A stretch of DNA of 64,000 bases from Rhabditophanes sp. KR3021. Its lineage: Eukaryota > Nematoda > Chromadorea > Rhabditida > Alloionematidae. The stretch covers positions 3,658,001-3,722,000 of the forward strand of contig CAUJLY010000003.1 in the NCBI GenBank assembly GCA_963281155.1. The letters are read 5' to 3'. The notes beneath the pieces are model-generated. The model was given only the letters and a program-made list of their open reading frames with translations, searched no databases and was not told where the DNA came from. Positions 37,272 to 50,200 of the stretch are shown piece after piece. The first letter of the stretch is position 1; the number at the start of each line of letters is the position of its first letter. The position numbers were made by a program, and so were the translations under genes.

Positions 37272-38136
37272 ATGGAATCAAAAATGATGAACCCCAAAGG
37301 AATGAACACTAAAATGGGAGAAAAATGTGGAACGATGACTTCACATGGATCTTCAGGTTGCTTACGGATGATGGGGATTGATGAAGTCCACATGGATAAT
37401 GAAGAAATGCAGATGCACTACAAGGAATTCAACAATATGTGGATGGATTCGATGAAAAAAATGAGATCTGCAAACCCCAAAGTCACAATGTCTGATTTCA
37501 TGTGGATGCTCATGCGTTGCGAACAATTTTTAATGAAAAAGGTGATGTCAGAAAAGATGACTATGAACATGATGAATGATATGATGCCAATGGAAAAAAA
37601 CAAGGATTTGAAAGAGATGTTTGAAAAAATGATGGACCGAATTATCAAAATGAAGTTAAATGTTGAAAAATGCATCGGATTTTATTCTCATTACATGAAT
37701 GATATGTTGAAAAATTTTGAATTGGACAATAAGACAATGCAAAAATACATGATGGAGATGAAAAAGATGGAAGAGAAATTTGAAGATAAAAATATGAAAA
37801 TGAAAGATTGTATGCGACCAATGATGATGTCTGTTCTTGAAAATATGCACCATAAGGGAGAAGTAAGTTATAATTTGGTTAATTTTATCCAAATTTAATT
37901 AATTTTAGATGCAAAATAATGGAATGATGGAAATGCTTGATATTTCTATGCTGACCGATCTGATGAAAGGACTTTCTACTATGACAATGAATTCTGAGAT
38001 GAGAATGCCAATGGAAAAAATGATGCGAGACATGCTTATTGACATGGCTCAGAATAAAATGACAATGAATAATTCCTTTATGATGCTTTTCAAAATGAAC
38101 TGGATAATTGAGATGGGTAAAGAATGTTGTGAATAA
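37272..38136 (+). CDS. Methionine-rich protein of unknown function
   Basis: Exons 37272-37862 and 37909-38136 (46-bp intron, phase 0) give 272 aa, of which I count 67 methionines (about one quarter). The next commonest residues are Lys, Glu, Asp and Asn; there are few Pro or Gly. Methionines sit in MM pairs and M-x-M spacing (NMMNDMMPMEKN, KYMMEMKKMEEKFEDKNMKMK). The pattern suggests amphipathic helices or coiled coil. There is no signal peptide or membrane helix. Cysteines occur at scattered positions (KCGTM, SSGCLRMM, RCEQF, EKCIGF, KDCMRP, KECCE). A TATA box and short 5' UTR suggest strong or regulated expression. I do not recognise the family. Met clusters are known from copper-handling, redox-buffering and storage proteins; any of these would be inference. 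Confidence 0.8.
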
Positions 38137-39085
38137 TCAGTATTGGAAATTTCTGTTATAAAATACTATATTTGTGTATGTGGTGGTATTTTTGAAATAA
38201 GCCATTGCATTTAATGTTTTCATATTTGTAGCAGTAAAGCTTCCGATTTTCCAAAAATTATAATTTCAGCATTGCTGTATTATTCTTTTCAATTACCATA
38301 TTTGTCAAATAAATAATTTTTGCTAAATTTTATCTTTTATCTTTGGATAAAAATGTTTATATCATTATTTATTAATAGATAAGATAACCAAAAAAGATAA
38401 AACTACATTAATCACAAATAACACGTGTTTACAAAAAGAATGAAACGTCATATTTTGAATCATTTTTAAAAACGAATCTAAGTATTGCTAATTTAAATTT
38501 TGATCAAATCAAAAGTTAACAAATATTATTTGTGTTTATTTACGTGACCGTTAACACAATTTTTTATACAAGTCTTTAGATCAAAATATTTTTGTTGTCA
38601 TAATGATGTCAATAATAAACCTACCATTAAAGCGTCACTTAATTTATGAAAATTGACTACACTAGGTAAATGATTAAATACATCATATGATTCTTGAATG
38701 ATGATAAATAAAAATCGTAATTAAGACCACAAATAGAAGTTTAAAAAAGGAAGATAATTGTTTTTATAATTAATGTTGTTTTCAGTATTTATTAATGACA
38801 CCTCTTATTAATCTTCATAAATTTGTACTTTAATGTACTTATTGTTTTTAAAAACAGATTATCTGGTCCAGCACCATTGCATGTGAATTACTATTCAAGT
38901 CCAATGTCTGGCCAAGATTAATATGTTAAAAGTAGTAGATAATTGCGTGGTATTTGAGTGTACTAATAATATAAAATGGACTTGTACTTGATAAAGAGAT
39001 CAAATCCCTGAATAATATTTTTAAGCAAAAGTTATATAAAAGAAATGCCAAATCGTGTTTTATCACCAATCAAATTATTTTAATA
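38137..39085 (+). promoter_or_regulatory. Intergenic region with TATA box for the secreted protein gene
   Basis: AT-rich gap between the Met-rich and the His/Lys/Thr-rich genes. AAATAAATAA at about 38309 may end the upstream transcript. TATATAAAAG at 39033-39042 lies about 45 bp upstream of the ATG at 39086. No coding feature seen. Confidence 0.4.
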
Positions 39086-39842
39086 ATGATTTATAACTGC
39101 TTAATTATTTGCACTATTCTGACTCTTAGAATAAATTCCTTCCCTTTGATTAATGAAGATCATCCTAGGACTTATGCTGCGGAAGTTACTCATCATCCAG
39201 CCATATTAGTTGAAAACGGGACTCAAAATATTCTAACTGAATTATTAAATCATCATAAATCGACTCATAAGAAAACCCGTCGTACTACTCACAAGCAAAA
39301 ATCTGTAACTGAAGCTCCAAATCTTTTGGTTGAATTGAATCATCACAAGCCAACTCATAAAAAACGCCACCATACTACACACAAAAAGGATGAAATCACA
39401 ACTGCAGCTTCTGTGTCGATACATGAATTTGAAGCCAATTCTGGTATACTTCCAGGTCCACTGGATCTTATTATTCAAGCTGTAGTGCAAGCTTTAACGG
39501 GTCTTACTGGAGGTGTAAATGGTATTGCTCCTGCCGATTTAACTAAATATACTAGCGAACTTACGAATTCTGTTAAAGATGTTCAAACTGTAAGTTATTC
39601 CCAATAATTCGAATAAATATTTATACATTTAGGAAAATAAATTGCCAGGAAATGCCAAACTGGATCCATCAACAATCACTTCTATTATGTCCAATTTGAA
39701 TGCTACTGATTCTGCCATTCCAGCTCCAGTATCTGATATTTTTTCTGGTCTACTTGACAAGCTTTCTATTCTCAAAGTGCCTCTTGATAAAATTCTTGAA
39801 GTTTTAGGAAAAGTTACGGACCAAACAAAGGCCATTCAATAA
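39086..39842 (+). CDS. Secreted His/Lys/Thr-rich protein, unknown function
   Basis: Exons 39086-39589 and 39633-39842 (43-bp intron, phase 0), 237 aa. Seen: a signal peptide (MIYNCLIICTILTLRINSFP). Next come two tandem copies of a ~33-residue unit with NHHKSTHKK / NHHKPTHKK followed by RTTHK / HTTHK and acidic-aliphatic spacers. The final ~120 residues are hydrophobic-polar helices without cysteine (LDLIIQAVVQALTGLTGG, ILEVLGKVTDQTKA). The His-rich repeats could bind metal ions or polyanions. I do not recognise the family. The TATA box and neighbouring Met-rich gene with the same compact two-exon layout hint at a small cluster of lineage-specific genes. Confidence 0.75.
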
Positions 39843-39865
39843 TTCAACCAAAAAACAATTAAAGT

Positions 39866-39928
39866 ACATATTTTCTACAACTAATTCACATATTTTCCAC
39901 AACTAATTTACATATTTTCGACAATTCG
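39866..39928 (+). repeat. 22-bp tandem repeat, about three copies
   Basis: Just after the stop codon of the secreted protein, ACATATTTT(C)..ACAACTAATT(C/T) is repeated at 39866-39887 and 39888-39909, with a partial third copy at 39910-39928. It lies in the likely 3' untranslated region, ahead of AATAAA at about 39937. Confidence 0.7.
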
Positions 39929-40197
39929 TTTCCTTCAAATAAAGCACACGTTTTCATAGCTTGTTTTTTGCATATAAAATGCTTATTTAGGATTTTTCTT
40001 AATATAGGTATGACTTAAAATACATATATCATAACCTGCTTATTACACGCAAAATTAATATTTTACATAATTTGCTTTTTACAATGTAAAAAAGACACAT
40101 TTATGCAAATATTGTAATATAGGATTCTTATAAAATGTTCGTTTTTTCTATTTTGGTGCATTTAATATTTAAATTAAAACAATTATCCCTTTAACAA

Positions 40198-40917
40198 ATG
40201 GATTTACTGAAGACTGATCAAAAAACACCACATACGAGCAAATTACTAACTCCGGTTTGGACATCAAAAAATGATTATCACCATCGTACTACCGCTCCAT
40301 TGATGAAATTTGCTCTTAGAGATTCGCCTAATATAAACATGCCCTCAACTCCTAAGAAAAGGTCACATAGTAGTTTAATTAAAATAATGAATAGAAACAT
40401 CACCCCTTCATTTATCTCTGATCCCATTAAAAAGCAAATTGGTAAGATCTAATTATGCATATCTGCCATCTTGAAGTCTCCTGTATCTAATAGAAGAGAT
40501 TCTTTTTATGTTGCTAAGAAAGAAGTGGATAACGCAAATGTTCATGATTCCGATGCATTTCCTGATTTAAAAATAAATGCTATTTCTAGTTCAATTTACA
40601 ATTCAAAGCCAACAGCTCGAGCAGTCGAAAAGGAATTGATACAACTTTTTGCCCATCATTCTACCTCAATTATATCCTGTTCTGAAGAAGACTTTCTCTC
40701 AGCCGTCTTTAACAGCGAAAAACCAAAGAATATTGTTGTTACAACAATAATTTTTATGAACTCATGTGCCATCAAGTTAATTCATAACTACCATTTTCAC
40801 TCAATTTCCTCAGATTCAAAGCACGAGATTAAAACTATTTCAATTGGTCACCAATTTTATTACCAAAATAAGCCCATTTTTTGGATCTATCTAACATTCT
40901 TCATTAATTTCAGATAA
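40198..40917 (+). pseudogene. Unknown reading frame with one in-frame stop
   Basis: Two open segments, 40198-40452 (84 codons, MDLLKTDQKTPHTSK...) and 40471-40917 (148 codons), lie in exactly the same frame and are separated only by a TAA at 40450-40452. A GTAAGA at 40442 looks like a donor, but the nearby AG acceptors (35 and 52 bp on) would both shift the frame. The first part is basic and Ser/Thr/Pro-rich (PSTPKKRSHSSLIKI), the second more globular (ARAVEKELIQLFAHHS, SEEDFLSAVFNSEKPKNIVVT). No family recognised. It may be a recently disabled gene, a gene with an unusual splice, or one carrying an assembly error. Confidence 0.45.
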
Positions 40918-41210
40918 ATTCCTACTAACTTTTTATATTATTGGCAGGAATAAAATTAAACTATCTATTATCGTAAAACAATTTGAATTCATATTTTTTA
41001 TTAATTATAAAAGACAGCTAAGAATAACATTAAACCATGTATTATCGGAAAAACAAAAATAATATAAAATATATTTTAGATCATTCTTGTTTTAAAATTT
41101 GTTAGTGTGATATAGTAGAATATAAAGGTTTACACATATCAATATATTTATAATAATTTGGAAAGAGCAGTCGTCTACCTAACGAAGTCTTTAGGTGAAC
41201 CTTGTTAAAA

Positions 41211-44200
41211 TTATAATTGCCATGTTTCTGCGAAATCTATGTAGAGAGAGTTTTCCAATCGAGCCAGACTATTTTTGTACGTCATCGAGCCATTCATATA
41301 CGAAGCTTCGCGCAATTGACCGTCTTGATAATTTCCTGTGATTCCAGCAGCAAGAGTTTTGTGTTGGTCAACCAATGCTGAAAAGAAGGGACGAAGATCT
41401 CCAAAATTGACCAGAGTTTTAACTTCTCTCAGAGATGCTGACAATTCTTTCCTTTCACGGTCTGATAAAGGCCCATATTTCCTTTTTAAAGAATCGTCTA
41501 TTCTGATGGCAAATGGAATAAACATGTCTTGTGGACTTCTGGCAACAGATGATACAAATGCCCAATGACACATTTGAAACTGGGGCATATATCCAGAAGG
41601 CAAGGTGCACAATGTTTCCAGCAATTTACACGCACTCAAATACAATTGCATCCATTGCTCGTCTTTTGCGCACTTCAAATCATCTGTCACAGCAGCATTT
41701 GAATCACTAAGTTGATTTTCAATTTGTAGAAGTACATGTACCAGTTCTGTAATCATTGACGGCCACAAAAAAACAACATTGTTTGGGCTAAGACGAATCA
41801 GAAGTACACGGAAGATGGTAAAGACTTGTGCGAAGATAGACGGAACTTGAGTCAATTTCAGGCATTCGGTTAGTCTAAAATGATTATTAGATGAAAATAC
41901 TTTTTATAATTTACCTATCTTGAATTCCAGCCAGACTAGATGAATATTGGTCAATTCTAGAGGATAGAATCACGAAACCGAGTCTTTTCAATGCTTGTGA
42001 TTTTGTGTCGTATCCTTGCTCTTTATTTACAATTAAATTTGGCAGGGCACTGTTTTGGCTTGACGGTAATTTTGAGAACAAATGAGCAAGCGACGTTTTA
42101 TCATTAGCCATCAAATTGTCAATTACGACCAACCATTGCTTTAGTGACTTTACATTCATTTTAAAAAAGGCAGAATCCATAAACAAATCTAGAGTCGTTT
42201 TCTTCCAAACTGCTCGCATATAATTAAACGAACTAATTGAGGCTAAAAATTGAGATGAAGCTAAGAAGAAATTTGAGTTCCTGGCTTTCTTTTCTCTTAG
42301 GAATGGTAATGTATTGGCCCAGACAGCATGCAATGTAGGAATTAGTTTTTCCTTATCTTCACTCTTGCAGATTGAATCTATCAATTCAGCCAAATTTTCC
42401 GCTAGTAAAAATAGAGCTTGCGTACTGTTAATTGGGTCGTGTTTGACGGAATGACCATCTTTTAATGATGCCCTTGGATTTCCGCTTAATTTAGATTTTG
42501 TTTCTGAATTCTGGATATTTGTATTGTATGGAAGTTGAGACAGCGATGTTGAATTACTCTGAACTAACGTTGATGTTTGTCTATTTTCTAGAGTACCTTC
42601 AAGAGAAGACAATTTCGCAGTAGTGAGTGAGGTTGTTGAAGCTCTGATTGAGACGGCAGCTTCGGAAATGGTGGCATTACTTAACTTGTAATCATTTCCA
42701 GGTGACATGTCAGAATGCTTTATTTGCGTTGGTGAATCTTGTTTAACAACGAGAGTTCGTTTCAACCAAGTTGTTTGCTCCAGTTGCCATCCAACAATAT
42801 TATTTAAGGCATCAGTCAATCTTTGGCAACATGACTGCATGGAGGACGAAATTGATTTGTCTTCTATTATGCTTGCAGATCCATATAAACGGACATAATC
42901 GGCGAATATTCTAAAAATTAAAGTTAATATCAAACAACCAATAAATATTAAACAATAACATCAAACAATTACTAAATCTCAAAAATTGACATTTAAATGC
43001 CAAAAATTGGCTATCAAAGAATAAATGACAAAAACTTAATATTAAAATGACAACTTACATGAATAACAGAAAGACTCCTCTTGGGGGTAAGTTGTTAATT
43101 GGAGAGTCAGAAATAAGGGAGAACAGGGAATTCCATAGTGCTTTGAACTCAGATGAATCACTATCCAGTTGTTTTATGCAGCCGTGCAGTAACTCCAGCA
43201 TATTAACTTCATTCAGCATCCCATATTGCCCCTTACTTAAAGATGTTACATTTGTCACTTGTTTAGAACTTCTAGAGGCAGTGTCTCGCAAGGTCTCTGT
43301 GATCACATTAATCACATATTCAACAGACAAGGCTTTGATATTTAATAGCAAACTAATCAAATCCATTTGATCAGATGTGTATGCAAAGTGAGTGCAATCT
43401 TCCCCATTGCGATTTTGGGTTCTGCTGTTGTGTCTATCTGACTTATATAACCACACTAAGGCCATTGCGTTTAAGAACGCTTGCTGGTTAGATTGTGATA
43501 AAGGTGACAACAAGTCTATTAAACAGTTTCCGATTTCGTTTGGAGTTCCCAAAGGCAATTTAGGTTCAAGAGAATACCCATCCGAAAAATCATATGACAC
43601 ATTTAGCACATTGACTGGATGATTTCTAGCATTAGACGAAGCTTTTGGGCATTTATTGATGGCATTAACAATAGAACTCCATACATCAGTTAAGGTATGA
43701 ACAATGTGAGGCAGTATTTTCAATATTTCTTCTCTTGCATCACGCCAATCATTGCTTTGGAATCTATTGTCAATCTGGGTATACGCAACAGTATTGGCTG
43801 GCCCGGCATCGTTAAAGGTGAATGGGTTAAGCTTTCTAAATAATTCAGCAGCAGCTTTAGTTCCTGGTACGGCGTAAATTGCCGATCCAACCATTCCGTA
43901 GACACTTCCTGTTAAATGGGCAGATAAATTGTGAGCTCCTCCGCTGGTAGAGGAAACGTTAGGAGAAGGTTGTGGTCCGTCAATATCTGTATTATCAACA
44001 ACACAATAGTGCATGATTGAAGTCAAGGCTTCAAGAATCATAACACAATATCCAACAGGGTAGGCTTTTGCCGACACTTGGACCTGCATATTAGCATTAT
44101 ATCTGAGATCTAATCGACTTGGATAACTACCAGTGGAAGTGTCTATAAAAACATTTTGCGAATTTTCAAATGTCTCACTTTGAGTGTGGGAAGTCATACT

Positions 44201-47200
44201 GAGCCGATCATCGTGCAAGGATGGGTTTGTGTAGGAATATGCAGCTCCAATGGCAACTCTTAAATTGCCCGTCAATTGATCAACAATGTGAACACAGTAT
44301 GTCTTTAAGGTTTTATCGAGGAAAGGTAGGATACTTTTTGTAAACTGGAGCCATCTTTCGTGTCTTTCAGGTTTTTTCTGCAAAGCTTTCAATAACACAC
44401 ACAAAAATACTTTTAATTCAACGAGACACTCATAATTGTTTTCTTTAGAATGATTCCTCCCAGGTGGTGTTTGGCATTGTTGGAAGCTGTATAAGGGAGT
44501 ACTTGTATACGCAGAAACACTATGTACTGGTTGTTCATCGTCACAAGTATTTTGCAAATTATTTCTTAATTCATATTCGAGGTTTATGAATGTAGCTGCA
44601 AAGTCCAGTAAAGCATCATGATATGCTTGAATGGCATAGACGAAGAACTCAGAATCAGCTGGTCCATCATTAAAATCTAGTACTTCAGCTGATAAAATAG
44701 CCGTTGGTTTGCCACTTTTATCATTTACTCCATTTTGGGATTCATCAGTTCTAACAGCAGCCAGCAAAAAAAGCTTCAAACAGCGTGATAACTTGCAGCG
44801 ATGTAAAATACTTTGCAATAGAGTAGCGAATGAATTCGACTTGGAATCTCGTAGCATATGTATCAGTTCTCTGGTCAGTTCGTTCAAAAAGTCTAATGCA
44901 GCTCTTTTGCATTTCCACGCATCTAATAAATCTGATTGAGTTACTTCGTTAATGGGTGAATTCAAGTAACAACTTCTAAGATAATAAAGAGCAATCGTAA
45001 TGAATAATTCTAGAAAGTAGTAGTCTCTTTTTTTGTTGGCATCGAATGCATTATTAATAGAGTGGTCTTTGTTATTTTCATCGTTGTGGATATTTGCCCA
45101 GAATTCTTGACCTTGAATGACTTTGATGTGACGTAAGAATAAGTCTAAGACTTGTGAAATTGTTCCAGATTCAGGAGTCAGTGAGGATGTTCCAAAAGAT
45201 ATCATACAAGTTACTATATGTCTTCCGAGCATAGTACTTCCTCTATTTGATTTCAGTAATTCCCTTAGAATTGCAAAAACTCTTTCCGTTCTCCCTAGAT
45301 CAACTTTCTTTCCACAATGGGAGTACAAAAGCATATGAGTGTGTTGCTCGTCAAACAATTGTTGTTTTTCGTCACCAGCAGCAGTTAAAGTTGATATTTC
45401 GGCAGGATTGAAATTCTTAACCTCAGCGTCTAATTTAAAGTTAAAATATTAATGTATAAAAGAAGAAGGGTATTTTATTTTTAATGTTCTTTTTCAAAGA
45501 AATACTCTACCGACAGTGGTGTAAGTCTTCGTACTTTCAAATTTGATTATTAGCTGAAGCTATTTACGTGTCATGGCAATATTTAATCAAATGTACTTTT
45601 ACTAGTTTATTTTAGTGCCTAAGGTTGCATTAAATTAGGGTGTTTATTACACTTCAATCATGCTGTTGACTTAAAGATCTTTTCGACAAGAAGGAAGATT
45701 TTATCAAAGAAATTGTCCGTGACAAGTCGTTTGGGAAGAATGGAGTTATTGTTCTAAACATGAAATGCCAGTCAAAGGAAATGCAGAGAATGTTGAGAGC
45801 ATCCCCATTGACGCTCTAACACCTCAACTTACCAACTCAGATAGTGGAAAACCATTGTTTGAAGAAGTCTACTGGATGTTTCAAGAAATGAATGATGACG
45901 TCGCTGATCTCATTCTAGGAGAGTTCTTCGAAGCCCATAATGATATTGAAAAAGTTGATTATTTAACACTTTTACAAACTTTTAAATGTAATTGCCCTCT
46001 TTAATAAACTTTATGAACGAACCTTGAGCCATATCGTAAATACTTTGTTGGAGAGAGTCTTGTCTCCTGTGACCTTTTCTGCATATACTTCCAGCTTTGG
46101 CACTGCTGATTGATATTTGATGCTTTAGAGCTGTCGCTTCTCTTCGCGAACTTTGGCACTTGCCATTTATGATAATCGAGTTACCTGGAGTAGACAGAAT
46201 ACCATTAGGAACCACCCCATAGTTTGGCTTGGGACTATAGAAAGCAGGTTGTTCATCAGCTTCCTTTAATCCATGCTTGAATAAGTCAATGATTTCTAAT
46301 TCATTGTTTCCAGATATTCCCATTTCCATCTCAACTTTTCGACACGTTTGATCTATTAGAAATTGCATGCAGTCCCAAATGTCTTGTTCTGAACTATCCA
46401 TGGAAACGTTGTCTAATGAATCTACATCGTCGTCTTCATCGAAATGCGGAATTTCACTTAAAGTTCTATTATATCTGATTTTGCCAGTTGGTGGTGTCTT
46501 GTCTTTAATTGTATCGTTGAATGTATTCACAGTAATTATGCTTGAAGTATAATTTGTTGTGAAGGCTTTTGAAACATCATACCCGTTTGAAAAGGGCATT
46601 TTCAACTTCTTCTTAGAATCATTTACCCACCTTTGAACCTTCTTATCTTGAAGATCTATAAAGCCATCATCCTTCGTTGCACTATTATTTACGCCTGGAA
46701 TCTTGCACACGTGATGTATTTCTTGCCCCGCGGTGGTTGTTTTTAGATTAACAACATTGATTTCATTCGGCATGCCAGGAATCTCATCACTTGACAACCT
46801 TGAAACTATGTCAACATAATGAATTGAGACACGGCTAGTTGATGGATTGAGAAGCATTTTAACGAGCATTTGCATAACTCTCTGCAGATCATTATGTTTA
46901 GCACAGTCCATTAACCACGAGGTAACAATATTTTTAAGCTGACTTCCGCCATTTGAGAGCGACTCATCGGCTAAAACACCTAGTAATACGAGATAAACAC
47001 GATTGAACTGTTTAATTGGTATGCTGCATGACAAGTCGGATGTTGAAATACTTCTATTTAGAGTCCATACATTTCTAAATTTCTTGGCTGCTCGTATGGA
47101 GGAAGCAATACACCGTGATGTCAAGTCGCAAACAATGGTATCTTCGGCTTCACTGCTGGCTTCATTTACTTTGAGAGAATGAAGAATTAACATCAACTTA

Positions 47201-50200
47201 GAGCAACATTGGTGATTATGGGATAATCCCACATTATCGTCTAATGTATTCCACACCGCCTCCGATAATAATCTGAAATAGTCCAATTCCTGAAATCTTA
47301 ACAGCTCATCTTGCTTAATAAAAGCTTTCAATAGAACAGTTTTGGTTGTTTTTTCATCCCCAGTCCCATAATTTCCGCCAACATAAGCTCTATATGAAGT
47401 CATACAATCTCTACCATGAACTGCACGATGTTGTTCTAATACTGCGGCCGACTTTGCATATAAGTAAACTATTAGCTCCATCACTTGACATCGAACATCA
47501 ACATCGTTCGTTTCCTTGTTAGACCAAGAGTGTATATCTACAACTTTCAGTAATTGGTTTAGCCATTCTGAAAATTGGCTTGTTTTTTTGTCAGATTCAT
47601 AGACCATCACGTTTTTTTGTGAATAAATAGGGAAATCGCAGAAGTCATGCAATAGTGAATTGACTGCTAACAGAGGTCCTGCCTTTTCTGGCTGTCTCCC
47701 ACTATCTACGTACCATTTCGCAATATTCATAGCAAGTTCCTTGCATTCTTCAAGGCATTCCTCAATTTCTTTTTGCTCTAAATAATAAAATTAAATACTA
47801 AATAAAGTTACAAACCTCGCGGTTTAGTCGAATATTCTTTGGCAATTTGTTTGCCATTGTTTTCACTCTGCATATTCACAACATCACCTTAAGACAAGAC
47901 AAACAATAATTAACATCACCGACTAATATGAATTAAAAGTTACCTCCAGTTTCAATAGCTGAACTACTCTGACTAACTTCCTTCAACAGGTCGCGGCAAA
48001 CAACAATAATAGACAAAAATACATCTTTTGATAACAAATTAAAGTTCCTCTTTTTCAAAGTACCCAGAATAGTCTTTAATAGTTGTGGCAAGAAGAAATA
48101 TCTCACGTCTTCAGTCACATTTAGTTCAACGTGTTTACAGCAAAATTTAACCATTAGTGGAAATAATCTCAAATTCTCATTCATTCGTCTCATCAGACAC
48201 ATCTCCTTATTCATTTGATCGTTAGTTGCTTCTAATCTAAAAGTGACTTCATGTTTCTTGTCGTACTCGAAGTCTAGTAAATTCCCAAACATTTTCCCCA
48301 AATACTGCCAGATAAAACCAGGATCGAGAGATTTCAAAAGCATGTTAAAAGTGTTTGCAACCAATTCAATTCTTTTTAAGTTTGTTTTGCATCCACTACC
48401 TTCATTGCCATTAAGTGTCCTATTCTCCTCTGCTTCTTTAAGGTTATTGATCCACGGGGGAACGAAAACTAGCGGACGTACAGATTCACATTCTTTTTCA
48501 AATTTTTTGATTTCTTCCATATTCAATTTGCACACGAAATTTAGAAAGAGATCTAAAGTCCCATTCAAAATGACATATCCAAGCTCAGGTCTATCCAAGA
48601 AGTATAATAAAAGTTGGCAAAGACGCACCTCGACATAATGAATTTGGTATTCTTTGCCGGCATCCCATAATCCTCCAACTGCACCAAAAGGTTTTGCATT
48701 TGACACCAGTTCAACAGTATCTAGTTTTAAATATTCCGTAAAAGCCTCCTTTATCAGGGGCAATGAATATTTCTTAAAGAATATCATGTCAGATTCGTTT
48801 TCATTACCATTTATTGGTATTGACGATTCACCGGAATCTCTTGACCAATTTAAGAGCCACTGATATAATCTTCGATTTAGAGAAATATCTCTTCTCAGTA
48901 CAACTAAGAGACATCTTCTAAGTAATTGAACTAAATCCGGTTCACATAAGTGTTGTGAGTTTAATGGAAATGCAGAAGTTAGAAAATCTAGCAAATGTCG
49001 TTGAACCAATGAATTGCCATCATCTTCCCCTATAAAATGTGCATTAATTAAACTATAAGTAATTGGAACACATTGTCTAAGAGTTGCTGTCATTGCAAGA
49101 ACATTTTTTAAGTTTTGAATATTAGTTAATACAAATTTGTCGTCAATATTAATTTTTTTAATTGTTATTTAACTTGTATCGTTTACTAATTATTGCTTCT
49201 TTATTCACTTAAACTGGAGTTAAACTATGTTAACTGAAAATAAAGTTTTGCTTAGGAGAAGTCGACCAAAGGTTAAGGTCTACATGGACTAGATTGAGAA
49301 AGCTAAATCAGACTCTACAGTGTATTCAAGATTAGTTTCCCATTTCTCCTACGCGTTGGCCGAAGATGATACCTTTAAGGCAGGAATTGAAAGAATGAGA
49401 GTAGCAATTAATGCTGAGGAATTGAATACAAAGTGACAAGGCCTGATGTTTTTTCATTTCTAAAACCAAAATTTAGTTATAAAAAGTGCAACCTTAACTT
49501 AACAAAGAATCATTATTGGAACGTCATAAGGAAGCAAAAAAATGTCCAAAAGAAATGCACTGCACACATTGCAAGATGGTATTTGGTAATAATAGATCAT
49601 TAACTTTGAGACTTTCAAGAAAAGAATCAGGAAATAATGACAGAATTGATGAACACTTTCGAGAGTACAATCACGTTCTTAAGAACGGCGACTTGTTTGA
49701 CAGAAAAGAATTTAGATGGACAAGATCAAGAACCATCCGGCCTACTAACGAATTAGCTGAGAATCTGGAGTTTATCTCAATGGAAAGATTCAAGTATCAG
49801 ATCACGGCAAGTGTAGCATGCCTGATATTACCTTCTCAATCATGACAGTACATGTGAAGCCGCTAACATCTTAACTAAGATGATGTTCGATCTTAAGATG
49901 GAGTAGGACGATTAACTTTAATATGTACTATGTTTCCCAGTTTAATTTTAATAAATTTTTTGATTAACTAACCGGCAGCGCATAGTGCAGCAATCATATG
50001 GTCTGCATGTTCACCTCCCATTATTTCTTGTTGTTTGCCCACACTGATTGTTTTGTCAAATTTGGCATTTACAAAAATGAGAGCTGGCAATCTAACTGAT
50101 GGTGATCCCAATACAGCCTCCCACAGAGAGGCGTAAAATGCAGCACTACCAACAGATTTCAAAATTTGTTCAAGCAAACTAAATGTCCGGTCATAAAATT

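Noticed and set aside
48243..48638. 131-codon plus-strand ORF in Dopey
   Set aside because: Antisense shadow of a conserved Dopey exon.
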